DNA of 64,000 bases from Dactylellina haptotyla. Taxonomy: Eukaryota > Ascomycota > Orbiliomycetes > Orbiliales > Orbiliaceae. Where the stretch lies: positions 2,108,001 through 2,172,000 of the forward strand of contig CM062381.1 in assembly GCA_031310005.1 (NCBI GenBank). The letters run 5' to 3'. Below, piece by piece: positions 12,001-23,914 of this stretch (positions within the stretch are counted from its first letter, which is position 1; every line of letters starts with the position of its first letter). The position numbers were made by a program, and so were the translations under genes. The notes beneath the pieces were generated by a model. That model was not told the DNA's origin. It ran no database searches and saw only the letters and a program-made list of their open reading frames with translations.

Positions 12001-13219
12001 TGCGTCTCTCCACGGTAGTGTGGGCAAAGGAGACCACCTAGCGGAGAAACTCTCTAGTATCCTTACTAGGAGTGCTTCTCTGACACCTCACGACAGAAAC
12101 CTTTCACAAGACGAACTATCCTTGGAGAGAGACACATTTCTGCCAGGCATAGAAAGTGCGTACATTGGTGAATTCTGGGTTGAGGACACTGGGCCAGGTA
12201 TACCCAGCCACTTGCAGGAGAAGGTATTCGAACCATTTACGCAGGGAGATAGGAGTTTAAGTAGAAAACACGGAGGAACAGGATTAGGGTTGAGTATTTG
12301 CCGTCAGCTTGCCGCACTTCTTAAAGGAACAGTCGTTCTAAAGAATTCCGATGCTAGCGGTAGCCAGTTCTGCCTGACCATCCCTCTTAAAGTTACTCGT
12401 GATGGCACATCTACGAGGGATAGCATCGCCTCAAGTCTTGAAGCCTTGGTTCCAGAAAATGTCGCTGCCGCCCTTGGTGGCACGAATGCACTTGTGTCCC
12501 AGATGGACCTGGGCCGCGTACTGCCAACCCCACGAGGTTGGAACCTTGCACAACGATCTCGAGAAGATGTAACCGCCAAAGAGCCAAGCCAAGCCACAGC
12601 CGAAAACCCCCAGATCGAAGAGAAACCAATACCGATATCCAAAAATTCTGGAAAGTTGCTTGATCTCCCAGCGAATCCTCTCGCGCAAATGGAGAAGATT
12701 AGAGTTCTCGTAGCGGAGGACAACCCTGTGAACCAGGAAGTTGTTTCGCGGATGTTGCGTCTGGAATCTATTTATGACATCGTTATTGCCAAAGACGGTC
12801 AGGAAGCAGTCAATCGGGTCAAGGAGGCGCTTGCTGAAGGAAAACATTTTCATATAATACTGATGGATGTTCAAATGCCTACGCTTGACGGTATTCAGGC
12901 AACAAGTGTTATACGGTCGCTTGGATATAGAGCTCCTATTGTCGCACTTAGTGCCTACAGCACCGAAAATAACATCAAGGAGTGCTACGATTCCGGAATG
13001 GACTATTTCATAAGCAAACCGGTGAAAAAGAGCCAACTCCGAACAGTACTGAAGCGATACTGCTCCACAATCCCCGAAGAAAATACACCGTCCTCCGAAG
13101 TCGAATCACCCTTGGCAGTAACACCATTAGCAATCACACCAGCGGGAACGCCCTCCGTCGAAACGGCACTTTTTGGGTCCCTACCCCCCGCACCAGAATC
13201 ACAAACACCTCTGCCATAA
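9064..13219 (+). CDS. sln1: SLN1-type hybrid histidine kinase (group VI osmosensor)
   Basis: Six exons: 9064-9271, 9572-9656, 9715-9980, 10044-10083, 10148-10634 and 10706-13219, about 1199 residues. A short cytosolic N-terminus leads to TM1 (near residue 70), a large extracellular sensor region with many NxS/T sites, and TM2 (near 473-495, IATVFGVVGGILLFIYPLAQW). Then come a HAMP-like linker and coiled coil, and the H box NISHELRTPLNG with phospho-acceptor His near 614. The N box is LINLIGNSLKFTEKG, the G boxes are EDTGPGIP and GGTGLGLSICRQL. The receiver domain starts VLVAEDNPVNQ, with phospho-Asp near 1083 in ILMDVQMP and the conserved Lys in SKPVKK. In yeast Sln1 feeds the Ypd1-Ssk1 phosphorelay controlling the HOG MAP kinase; Aspergillus calls it TcsB. 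Donor 1 is GTGTAT rather than the overlapping GTATGT, since only the former keeps frame. Confidence 0.92.
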
Positions 13220-14749
13220 TGGCAACAAAGTTTCCTACCCATCCATCACTACTTAATCTTTCTCTTACCTTAAAACACGATGGTTCATACGTCCGAATAT
13301 TATTTTAGTCAAAAGTTTGCTTTCTTATATCCCCGTCCTTTCGACATTGGGTTGGCGTTTCTTTCCCTTGCTTATTTTCTACATAAACTACTAATGATAC
13401 CAAAGCGAACTCAGTCATTTCTTATCTTGCAGGGGAGCTATTCCACCCCCCTTCGCTTGAAGTACTTGTATTTTAGGGGTGTACTATATTGAGCTATCTA
13501 AGTCCGATTACTAAGTTGGCTACGATATCCCTTTTTCTTTTTCCTTTTTTTTCATACGTGATCAACTACACCGATTTGTATCAGCGGGTCAAGTATCCGG
13601 ATATATTATTGTTTGTTGAAACAAAGAGTGCACATGGGATCTCGCGGCTTAGAGCCTATCATCGGAGGATTTGGTTTAACATTTTATCATATCATCTAGT
13701 TAATTGATTCACAATCCGTCATATATCGTTATTTGTAACAGCTGCCTATAACTAAGCTGCGGGAATTTGGGGTTAAATGCCATGTCATCATTGTTATGAT
13801 TGCATCTGAACTATAATATATCCCTTTTGTGATAGTCGATACCGTAGCCTAGTTTCCGAACGATTCGTTTTCTCCCTAGGAACATCGTAGATGCGTGCAC
13901 ATGTACCTACCATTGAGCGAAATGAGGCCTATTGACATCCATTTATGAAAAAAGGGGATATAATTCTTTCTTCAAAAAATATCAAACCGCCTCTTCGAAT
14001 TCAAAATCCCGGCTTTTAGGAAATAGACCCAAATCTTGTAGAGTTGTGCATCAAGTGAGCCCTGTCTTTCGTTGACGAGCTACAAGGCATGCTACCTGCT
14101 ATTTTATTTGTTATGGTAACAGAATTCACAGGATGGAAGGAAAAAAAAAAACAACTACTCGATAAGGAAGGTCGTCAAACACGAAATACAACATAGTCAA
14201 CGCAACATATACCAAGCGACGGTCCCTATAACATTCAAACTCGGGAGCTATTTGTCATTCAAAGCTTAGCAGAAATGCATACCTTAACGGTAATTGATCG
14301 AGTCCTATACCGATTAAGCAAGGTGCCGAGCTCAGGGAATTAACATAGGCCACACACCATTTGAAATTGTGTTATTTCCGAGCTCGTCGGCATGATAACT
14401 GCTCAGTTTCTGAGTTGTTGTTTGGCGTGGCCATAATGTAGTCTCGTTGCCAGACGCTGGTGTTGCCCAGTTGTGCCATAATGTCTGGCGTGTTTGGGAT
14501 TCACCATTATCAACATGGTATCTGAAAGACAAGTCTTATGAACAGTGATCCTCTAAACCGAGACATATCATAGCTTAATGCTCCTATATAACAGGCACGC
14601 CTTAAAATAAGAAAATATTACAAGATGAGGTTTGAAAAAAGAAGCAATAAACAGGAAGTTAAGAGATACATTGTAACTATTATCTTAGGTTATGTCGTTT
14701 TACCGTAAAATTTTGTGACATGTGTTTTAAGAATCTAGAAAAAGAATTC
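13220..14749. other. Intergenic, convergent 3' flanks
   Basis: Lies between the 3' ends of the kinase (+) and the Ser/Thr-rich gene (-). T-rich after the kinase stop, consistent with a 3' UTR. A 66-codon minus-strand frame at 14332-14532 has no recognisable domain and was not called. Confidence 0.5.
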
Positions 14750-15952
14750 CTAGTAGTAGCCATTGATACTAGTGGTAGTAGCGATTATGGTAGTATTTGC
14801 GTAGCAACCACCTTTGGTAACAGTGATTGTGGATGCTGGCTGGGTTACATATACTGTGTTTATCTTTTCAGAAGCTTTAATAGTAGCGTAAATAGTTTTT
14901 TGGTCATAGATAGTGTTTGTGACGGTAACAATCGGCTTTTCTTTGTATATTGTTGTGGTAGATGCAACGGACGGGCAGACGGAGACCAAGACAAGGTCTG
15001 TGACAGTCCTGGTATCATATTGCGGGGGCTGTGCTGGAGAAGTATAGATCGGTGGAGTATAAGCTGGTGGAGTATACGGTGGCAGGTGCGACGAGTAAGT
15101 TTGGCTGGGTGTGATGTATCGGGTAGAAGTGGTAGTGTATGTAGTTAAAGTTGAGGTTGTGTATACGCTCGTGGTTCCTCCAATCGTGACTGTAGTAGGA
15201 CAAGGGGCATAGCGAGTAATGGTAGAGACCTCATAGACCGTTGTCAAAGTTCCGGTTTGATAAGGGGGTGGGTTGTAGACACTTGAACTAGGAGTTACGT
15301 AGACCGAGGTACTTGGAGGAATATAGACGTTGCTTGATGTAGTGGTGGAGTTATTGGGTGGAACGTAATATGAACTAGGAGGTACATAGGTAGGGGCTGA
15401 GCTACTGGTGATGGTGGTGGCGGCCTGGTATGGTGGCGGGGTGTAATAAGTTGTGATCGAAGCGAATTCCGTTTTACTAGAGGGGCTTGTCGCAGTGTCC
15501 GATCCATATGGTGCAAGAGTTTCATAAACAGCTGATGAATATGAAGATGTAGAGGATGACTTGTCGTATCTAGAGGGAACAGAGCTAGACGTAGTTTCGT
15601 ATGAAAGAGCTCTCGATGTTTCATAGGGAGGGGGTCCATATGTGTTTTGAGAAGGACGGGAACTGGATGAAGTCTCATAAGGAGCACTCGGCGAAGTTTC
15701 GTGGGTGGTAGAGCTGGGAGTGGTTTCGTATTGGGGAGCGCTGGATGTCATAGACAGGTAGTTGCTCGTGGAGCTGGAGCTTGTGCCATAATCCGGATTC
15801 TTGTAGGGGGGGACATAGTTTGAATTGTAGTCAATTGAGGGGGAAGAGCTTGAGGGTGCGGCGTACTCATATGCCGGTGCAGCTCCGACGCCCCGGAGGC
15901 TCACCAAGGCGGCCGTGGTAAATACGGAGGACTTGAGAGCGGAAATCAACAT
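14750..15952 (-). CDS. Ser/Thr/Tyr/Pro-rich secreted protein, probably cell wall
   Basis: Single exon, 400 residues. It opens with a signal peptide (MLISALKSSVFTTAALVSLR, cleavage near GAAPAY). The middle is dominated by Ser, Thr, Tyr and Pro, with recurring SSS, PPY and YET elements. The C-terminal half carries VYTTSTLTTYTTTST-like stretches and a few cysteines (APCPT, SVCPS, GGCYA). Such composition fits a heavily O-mannosylated cell-surface protein. It ends ...TTTSINGYY without a hydrophobic GPI-attachment tail, so it is probably secreted or retained in the wall by other means. No catalytic domain is visible and no family name can be given. Tandem-like short repeats suggest length variation between strains. 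Confidence 0.75.
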   Translation of the reverse strand: MLISALKSSVFTTAALVSLRGVGAAPAYEYAAPSSSSPSIDYNSNYVPPYKNPDYGTSSSSTSNYLSMTSSAPQYETTPSSTTHETSPSAPYETSSSSRPSQNTYGPPPYETSRALSYETTSSSVPSRYDKSSSTSSYSSAVYETLAPYGSDTATSPSSKTEFASITTYYTPPPYQAATTITSSSAPTYVPPSSYYVPPNNSTTTSSNVYIPPSTSVYVTPSSSVYNPPPYQTGTLTTVYEVSTITRYAPCPTTVTIGGTTSVYTTSTLTTYTTTSTRYITPSQTYSSHLPPYTPPAYTPPIYTSPAQPPQYDTRTVTDLVLVSVCPSVASTTTIYKEKPIVTVTNTIYDQKTIYATIKASEKINTVYVTQPASTITVTKGGCYANTTIIATTTSINGYY

Positions 15953-17382
15953 TATATCTGCAGCCCCGTGTGGTATTATTGTCTCCCGCGGGGATCAAAA
16001 CGGCCCTTTCGAATTGTTCGAATAGGAAATATATGTATATTCCTTTGGTTTCAACGAGAGTCTGAAGCGAACGACTTTGACAAAGAAAACTCGATATAGA
16101 AAAACGGTACGACCGTATACGATAAGCAATCTTATCTTTCTGAAGTCGGTGATGATGATGATATCGTGGCGTGTGTAGGAGAGATCTTACACAAACAACG
16201 AAGGAACATCGGGATATTTATATTTTATCATTGTAACAAGTTCGCTCATTCGTATGATACATTTTGATTGAAGACGAGGCTAATAGTTACTATATCCGTT
16301 GTACCAACATGAGGGCCGGTATAGGATGCCGTAATACAATATACCACATGTATATGATCTCAACATCCCGTCAGTCGAACATGATGCAGCAAAAGAGCCC
16401 GTCTGATGGCATGCTTCAATGAGGCGGTGGATAGTTGCAACGTCGGATCCATAGGATGGAGCCTAGGGATTGGCCGGATTCAGAATGGTCCCTCGCCTTG
16501 GAAGCCGTGGCCGTGGTGAATTTCGTTTATTCTGCATTTTGGCTTCATGGATGTTGCATGTGTATGTTGCATCCCCAGCAAAACCTTTGTTTTCTAAATA
16601 TAATCGTGTTCCCTGGTCAAAAATCTTTGATCTGTTCACTTAGTCGTATGATTGAAATAGCCTATTCAGCCCTATTGGTAAAGACTCTTCCCGTATGACC
16701 GGGGGCCGATATCCTCTTGTTAAAACGACGTCTCAAGCAAGTCTTAGGTTTGTCTTCACAAAGTCAGCAAGGCGTTGGCTGCTGAGAAACATTTTACTAC
16801 ATTCACGCAGGCAGGGTTACATCGGCATGCGTGTCCCCATTTTAAGGCTAGCGAGCCAGAATTCGGACATGCTTGGCATCAAAAAAAAAACCAGTTCAAG
16901 GTTCGGGGTTTATTTTATTTCCTACGGTACTTTATCGTCTTTGAAGCTTTCTCCAAACCCCGAATAGAAAATTTTTGCATTGAATATATGGACGATATAT
17001 TGCTCATGCTAAATGGCGGAGAATAGATATGATTACAGGAGAAAAGTAGAGCCAAAATACGTAAAAGACCTTGGAAATCACCTAATTACTAGGAGACCAC
17101 AATGGCAGAAAACAAGCCATCTTTGAGGCCAGAATGTAGCAAAGAAGAAAAAGCAAGGAAATATGTACCCGAAGTAGAAAGACACAAGAATTGTTTAATT
17201 AAAGGGAAAGGAGGAAGGAGGGGAAGGAAGAAGACGAAGAGAAACGAGATAGAAATAAGCGATGAAGAAAATGAAACTGTTCGCTAAGCGTAATCAACGG
17301 TAATCAAATGCTCAGAGGAGTCCTTGGTTCTCTTCTCTTCAGTGTATTTTCGATATTTGGCGACTTTGGGTACTATAACTGG
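15953..17382. other. Intergenic between secreted-protein promoter and NUP2 3' end
   Basis: The left part is the upstream region of the minus-strand secreted-protein gene. The right part lies downstream of the nucleoporin. A 61-codon Lys/Arg/Glu-rich plus-strand frame at 17102-17287 is purine-rich low complexity and not called. No other feature seen. Confidence 0.5.
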
Positions 17383-20300
17383 TCATTTATTCTCTTCTAG
17401 CGTTTTCCGGAGATTCTGGGCTAGCTCAACGGTGCCGACCTTCATGACCCAAACCCGAGATTCGCCCGTTTGAAGGAACTCTAGAACTTTGACAACTTTG
17501 CCCTGAGCCTCAGATTCACTCACTTTTGAGTAATCCAGGTCTTTTCGAAGGCCGACATTCATAAGCACCTTCCCACTCTCGACTTTAACCACGACTCTCG
17601 ATTTGGCTGTATTCCTGTTTTTGAGGACTCGTAAACGTCCAATTCCTATTTTGACGTACGATCCTTTAACCAGATTGTAAATGGAGGAGCGGGCTTCGAA
17701 GATCTCGTCTTCGTCTTCTTCACCAGGGCCTCTTCCAGAGAAGTCATTAGAATTGCCGCCATTCTGACCTGCTTCATCTGAAGGCTCGTTTTCATCCTCG
17801 GTCTTGGTGGAGGTGTCGCCCGGCGTACTGATATCAGAAGGAGCTGGTGACTGTCCACCAAACATGAAAGCCGGGGGCGCTAAACCACCGCCGGATTGGC
17901 CACCAAAGAGGACTGGGGGAGTAGCCGGTTTCGAGGATGGATTAGAGAATATGCTGTTCCCGTTACTCGGCTGAGAAAAGTTAAAGGAGGGTACATTGGT
18001 GGTACTACTACCGAATAACCCCGCTGATGTGCCTTGGTTAGGGATTCCAAACAAGCTCGAGCCCGAAGAGCCAGAGCTAGAACTGGCAGTGTCCTTGTTT
18101 TCTCCTTGGTGACCAAACTTAATTCCTTTATCCGGAGTCCACGTTTTCGTCTCCGTCGACGTGGTTGCGTTGCCAAACAATCCAACTGCCCCTGTCTTTT
18201 GGTTTGACGGTTGACCAAAATTAAATATTGGGGTAGAGCTTACTCGACCAAATAGGGAATTTGAAGATTGGGGTTGGGTGCCAAAAATGGAAGGGGAAGG
18301 CTCTGTAGGGTTTGTGGAGGGTGCTGGATCGGCTTCCTTTTCAGTTAAAGCTTGCACAACATCGTCGGCACTCTGCCCTTCTCCTTGTGTCGCCCCCTCC
18401 TCGTCCTCATCGTCTTCATCATCGTCATCGTCATCATCTTTAGTAATAAAGAGAGGATTTTCCTGGGTGAAAGGGTTGGACCACCCGCCTGCGTCCGCGT
18501 CCTTCATACCTGACGTACCACCAGCTAGTACACTGCCGGGAGAGGACGCATTTGATGCAACAGCGGAACCCGATTTACTGTTCCACCCAAAATTGTTCGC
18601 AGAGAAAGGCTTGAGATGGTCATTCTCTTTTGACAAACTAGAATCGAACAGGCTGCTTGGCACCTGAGCTCCAGAACCAAATTGGAACGAAGACGTGTTT
18701 TTAGTCTCTGAAGCGATTGGTTTACTTCCAAAGAGGTCAACTGGCTTCGTTGACGCGGCTGATGAGAAGACAGAGGCGGTTGACGCCACGGTGGGCAGAG
18801 GTTGAATAGCAGGTTGTTGACTGAAAAGACCTGTCGAAGATTTCGCTTGGAATAGGGAGCTAGGAGTGCCCGATGCCTGAGCGCTCTGCTGGGATTGAGC
18901 ACTCTTGTTTAACGATGGAGCGAGCGCAGATTCAAATATTAGGGAAGCCTTTGAAGGTGTCCCTAAACTCCCGCGTCCTGTCAGTGGATCGAAGTAGAGA
19001 GGATTGGAGGTAACATTCCCTGGACAGAAGGCAAAAACACTCGGGCTAGGGGTTTTGAAAGAACGGGAAGGATTAAAAGGGAGAATGATCTTACCAGTGT
19101 CGCCCGAATTGGGTTGTGAGTGACTCCCATTGTCGACATCCATCCCGCTGTCTACCTCTTCTCTCTGGGACAATCTCTGTCGATCAAAGGCTGATATTTG
19201 CTTCCGGTAAAAGTCCGTCCAGGAGGAAAGATCAGCGTACGGATCGTTCTCTAGAGCTTCCTTGACCATATCGAGAAATTGGCTATTCAAAGAACGTATT
19301 TGGTACAGCCAATTGAAGGCTGGCATGTGTTCTTTACTCAAGTTGGACCCAGGAGGGGGCTCGAGAGACCTGGGATCAACTTTAAGTGTTTTCCCCGGCT
19401 CGCTTGCGTTGGCCGGTTGAACTGAATCTTTCGGTCGATTCAACGCCGGTATGGGTACTGCAGCTGATGGGGCTTTTTGGGTAGTGAAGAGAGGCTTTTG
19501 GGCGGTGAGAGCGCTATTGTCTCTGAAGAGTGTATTGCCATTAGTGGTTTTCGCGGCAGTGAATAGGTTTCCACCATCCTTTGAATCCTTGTTCGTTTTC
19601 TGATTAGACTCAACGGTCTGGGAGTTGGCTCCAAACAACGGTTTTGCGGGCGTCTTATTGAGGAGGTCGGTCGATGGAATTTCGGATTTCGGCTTGGATC
19701 CCGTAGCGGGCCCAGCATCGCCAAACATGTTAAATATGGAGGGTTTAGAAGGCGTCGCTGTCGGGGTGGTGGAAAGCCCGGGAAGTCCTGCAGTATCCCG
19801 CGATTTATTTAGGGGAGACCCGAATATACTTTGGGATTGTTCGACAGGTTTCTTAAAAGAGGCTCCAAAGTCAGTAGAGATATTGGGGGCGGTGCCATTG
19901 GGTGCTTGGGCTGGAGCCGCAAAAGGATTTATTGTAGGCTTTGAGGTTTGGGCAGGGGGTGTGCCGAAAATCGATCCGGTTGGTTTGGAGAAGCTGTTGG
20001 ATGGAGTGGCGAGTGAGCCAAAGGGGTTTGACAGTGAACTCGTGGCAGCTGATGGTGTTGACGCGGAAGTCTGCTCCTTTGCTTGTGTCGAGACCCCGAA
20101 CAAGTTAGGGAAAGACGACGATTTTTGGGCGGAAGAAGCAGCGGCTGCTGGGGTCTGGGCTAGCTGTCCGAAGAGATTTTTGGACGGTGTCGGTTGCTGT
20201 TGGCTAAATAGAGAGCCAGTACTGCCGCCACCACCAGCGGCGGCAACGGAGTTCGGGGAAGGGGCGGCAGCTTGACCAAAGTTAAACGGACTGGGCGACG

Positions 20301-20587
20301 CCGGCGTAGGCGATGCTATCGACGGCGATGCGGCGCTTACACGAGATCTCGGCTTTAGGATTCTAAATGGGCGAACGAGGGATCAAAACATGTTAGTTGA
20401 GGGACCAGAGGGAAATGAAACAATAAAGGGCGCGTGAGTGAGAGTGGATGAGGACGGACTTTCTCTTGGCCAGGATGGCGGCACTAGCAACCTCTGCAGG
20501 CTCTTCAGACCTATCTCTACCGCCCTGGTCTTCATCTCTCTCCCAAGTGTCTTTGGTGATCTGCTCTGTCGCGCCACGCTTCGCCAT
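17383..20587 (-). CDS. NUP2: Nucleoporin Nup2 (NUP50-type N-terminus, FG repeats, Ran-binding domain)
   Basis: Two exons, 20587-20460 and 20362-17383, about 1035 residues. The intron 20459-20363 starts GTCCGT and ends TTTAG. The start MAKRGATEQITKDTWERDE and the exon-1 end AAILAKRK match the NUP50/Nup2 N-terminal motif that binds importin alpha. The middle is FG-rich (many SIFG, SLFG, NPFG, FNFG). It contains an acidic Asp/Glu run and a short folded-looking block near YADLSSWTDFYRKQI. The C-terminal 120 residues, from IFEARSSIYNLVKGSYVKIG to VELAQNLRKTLEENK, form a RanBP1-type domain. Nup2 sits on the nuclear basket and recycles importin alpha; in Aspergillus it moves to chromatin in mitosis. 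The donor is weak, so the junction needs transcript support. The promoter side is very low-complexity. Confidence 0.87.
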
Positions 20588-21575
20588 TATTAGGTTGGAG
20601 GCGAAGCCTCGGTTCGCGAGTGGGACGGAGAAAGGAGAAAACCCGTCAGCGGACCGGGCTCGGGTGTTTCGAGTGCGGCCGCGAGGTAAGACCAACGGGC
20701 ACGTAGAAGAAGCCTTTTAAGGGATAAGGAGATCACAGATGTATGCGGAGGAGAGCGATCCGAGATGATGGCGATTGATGGTTGTTGTTGTGGTTGGTGG
20801 CGGTGATGGTGAGCGGATGGACTCAAAGGTCGAGTGTGTGTTAGGGGTGGAAGATATATCTAAGGTAACTGGGGCCGTGGCAGGCGCCGGTGCCGAAGAT
20901 GCGATTGATGGCAGAGGGCGGCGGCGGCGGCGGTGATGGCGATGGCGATGGCGATGGCGATGGCGATGGCGATGATGATGTTGATGTTGATGAGGAGGAG
21001 GAGAACTGTGGTGGTGGTGGTGGTGGTGGTGCGTGTGCGTGGTGTGCGTGGAGGAAAGGGCACGGGGCGGCAGGGGCGACAACGTAAATAAAAAATAAAA
21101 TAATAAAAATAAAATAAAATAAATATCGTTAACGTGAAATGAAACCCGGCGGACGACAACAACGCACAACGCATTCCCAGCGAGTGGTTCTGCTGCGTTT
21201 GTCATTGTCGTCCCCACGGACACTAATTCCGAAGGCCGAGTCATCGCGCAGTATAAATTTCATCTGTCAGGACGGTTTTGCCGCTTTTCTTTAATAATAA
21301 TAATATTATTAGTATTAACCATCACCATCACGGCAGCTACTGTCTTCATGGCGCGGGCGGACGGCCATACAAGTAATATATAGACGCTTAGATCTTTTTA
21401 TAATTTTGTTCCAACTCCTAAATGAGAAGGAGACGCGGGAAAAAAACATAAAAATAAAAAATCTATTAAACCCAGGGTGGATATATATTGTTGGTTTTAG
21501 ATATGATACGCTGAACTAGACGAAAATGTATATATATAGTATATAGTTGCACGTATTCAAAAGCAAAAGAGCCCT
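20588..21575. other. NUP2 upstream region with low-complexity DNA
   Basis: About 1 kb between the NUP2 start and the SCP2 stop, both on the minus strand. It holds GGC, GATGGC and GTG repeats (20917-21030). Frames across these give His/Arg or Asp/Gly runs and were not called. An AT-rich region follows (21085-21125 and 21410-21545). Confidence 0.55.
20917..21030. repeat. GGC / GATGGC / GTG short tandem repeats
   Basis: A GGC-type run at about 20917-20933, a GATGGC hexamer array at about 20934-20972 grading into GATGTT, and a GTG run at about 21007-21030. All lie upstream of NUP2. Confidence 0.85.
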
Positions 21576-22235
21576 TCAAAGCTTGGCCTTCTTCGCCTGG
21601 GCCTTCTTCAGCACAACCTCAGCCCGGGTTGCCTTCATCATATCACCCTTGACCTTGAGAGCTCCGCCCATGAAGAGCTTCTGCGCATTCGCTTTGCCCT
21701 CAACCAGCTTGCCAAAGTTTTCCTCGCTGAGCGACAGTGTGACTAATCCCTTCATGTTAGTCCTTCTTTTTCAACTCCAAACTTTCGCTTCTATTCATCC
21801 AAGAAGGATGGGAGCGTGCGGGGACATACTATCTGGCTTCGCGCCGGCTGGTGCCTCGCCCTTGCCGACCTCACCGGTCTTCTTCAAGTCAATGAACCAC
21901 GAGTCGGTTTCTCCGGCCTTGTTCTTCAGCGTGAAGCAAAAGACGGCACCTCCCTGATGACCACCCACGACGGGAATGGAAAATACGATTAGCGGCCACG
22001 AAGGGACGGATGTTTTACCAGCCATGGCCGTACCTTCTTGATAGCATCCTTCTTCTCTACATCGTCCTTCAAAGCGGCGGCGATGAAATCAAAGGCCGCG
22101 GAAGATGGGAAAGCGTCTGCAGCATGAAAAATATACCGAAAATAATTGCTTCAATTAGTCTACTGATGGAGGAAGGCGGGGCCGGGGCCGGGATTTTCTA
22201 TCACGTGCTGTGTTCATACCGTTCTTGAGAGACAT
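21576..22235 (-). CDS. Sterol carrier protein 2 (SCP2 domain), peroxisomal
   Basis: Four exons: 22235-22220 (only 16 nt), 22116-22034, 21953-21830 and 21742-21576, 129 residues, the usual size of a free-standing fungal SCP2. Blocks: [49 protein letters not shown], then [20 protein letters not shown] and [18 protein letters not shown]. The protein ends KKAKL, with AKL a type-1 peroxisomal targeting signal. SCP2 binds fatty acyl-CoAs and sterols in a hydrophobic tunnel and supports peroxisomal beta-oxidation. Each splice joins conserved blocks in phase. There are no neighbours of related function. Confidence 0.93.
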
Positions 22236-23914
22236 GGTGGTGGGTGATGTTGGAAGGTTTGTTTTGTTTTGACTGGCGGAGGGATGGCGACGGAAGAATG
22301 GATGCTTCTTTGGGGAAAGTGAAGGGAGAAAACGAGAGGGAAAGCGAGCGGGCGAGGCGGCGGCGTCTTTATAGGATATATATATGGCTGCGATTTGTGT
22401 ACGAGTGAGCGGTCGCTATTCTGCCACGGCCGAATCGCGAGAGCGAGAGAAAGAAGAAGGAGCGGGTGGTGGTGGGAGCATGTGAAAGTTGGGGCAGGAC
22501 GCAGAGAAAAGCAGCTGAAGCGCCAAGGCCCGGTTTAGCACAAGCACCGTCAAAAGCCTCCGGCCGTTGGTTCCTGGCCTGCGGGGTCTCCACCGTCTCT
22601 GCTTTCTCTTTTGCTCCTTTCGAAAGTTCCTCGTGTGATCTCTGTTAGGTATACCTTGCAGGCAATCTAGATATCTCTTGTCCGGTTCCTCCATTTGTGG
22701 TCAGTCAGCCAGACCGCGCCACTGCCCCGTCTCGCCCCCCCCCAGTCAGGCCCAGACAGTCAAACAAACACCGCTGTCGAGCAAGTCTGATGGCCTGGCC
22801 GCTGGCATGTACGGTGATGTAATTCCGCGCCGCTCGCGTGCGGACCCAACGACGGACCTCCTGAGAGAAAACCCCTTAAAACACGGCGACCCGATCTCAG
22901 CATCATCGTCCTCTCATCATTGCTGGCACCAACCTGCAGGTTCGGCCCTGACGATACCTGCCCCCTCAATGCTCCTGCAGAACCCGGGATCGACGGAGCG
23001 CTGTGACCTTATTTTCTTCCTATCCGTAATTATAATAAGATCAGGTCTTATTTGGCCGTACATACATCATCGCAAATCATGGTCGGGGCGCCCGTCCGCT
23101 TGGTTACACGCCGCTGGGCCGCTGCGCTGCTGCAAGGTACGGACGTTCGCACAGATTCATCCCACCGTGAAAGAAAAGCAAAAGCAAGGAAGCGATGACT
23201 TTATTTTTAAAGAGGGGAAAAGAAAGAATGAGTAACAAATTATCATTTTGGAAATTGATGATACTACTATATATCATGGCTTGCAGTGTACAGGTACTTG
23301 TACCAACTACGCGCACACACACCTCCATCCGCAGCACATCCCTCCCCTCCCTCTCCCTTTAAACCCGCCCATTCGCACTCCCCCTCGTCCCTTATATTCT
23401 CTCTCTCTCTCTCTCTCCCCTCATCTCCCTCATCTCCCTGATCTCCTTGTTTGGTGGTTTCCCAGCTGGGTATCTCCAACACCAACATCAACCAACATCA
23501 AACAACACATCCGACACTAAGAATCGATACAAAACACAGACGGACAGGCAAGCTGACCCTCTTGGAATACAATTACAAATAGCGAGACGATTGTGCCGTG
23601 TCTATAGATCCTAGCATCCTAACATAGACCTATTTTACACCTAAAACATCTATCCATAGAGAAACTCCTAACTTGGGTTTTTCCCCTACTCTTTGGCCCC
23701 AGCTCCCCAGTCTTGGTTTCGTCAATTTCGACTGGACCACTTCGATTTCTCGCCTCCCCGTTCGGCGGCCGTGTTCCAAGACCGAAAGAGGTAGGGGAGG
23801 ATAGCTATTATCAAGACAAAGGCGTTGGTTCGTTGCCTCGCTTGATCCTTCAAAGCTGGCATAAACGACGGTGGTACCTTCCAACTTTCCGCGGAGGGAT
23901 ACAGAGCAAGGAAG
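22236..23914. other. Intergenic: SCP2 promoter and upstream region of a + strand gene
   Basis: Divergent spacing of 1.7 kb. A TATATATATGG run near 22375-22386 lies about 140 bp upstream of the SCP2 start on its strand. Pyrimidine-rich tracts including a CT microsatellite lead up to the plus-strand gene. Open frames here are short or low complexity. Confidence 0.5.
23399..23416. repeat. CT dinucleotide repeat
   Basis: Nine CT units within a longer pyrimidine tract in the upstream region of the following plus-strand gene. Confidence 0.9.

Noticed and set aside
17102-17287. 61-codon Lys/Arg/Glu-rich plus-strand frame
   Set aside because: Purine-rich low-complexity DNA just downstream of NUP2. 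No evidence of coding.
20717-21244. 175-codon His/Arg-rich frame on the minus strand
   Set aside because: It is created by the GATGGC and GTG repeats, with no domain and no splice partner.
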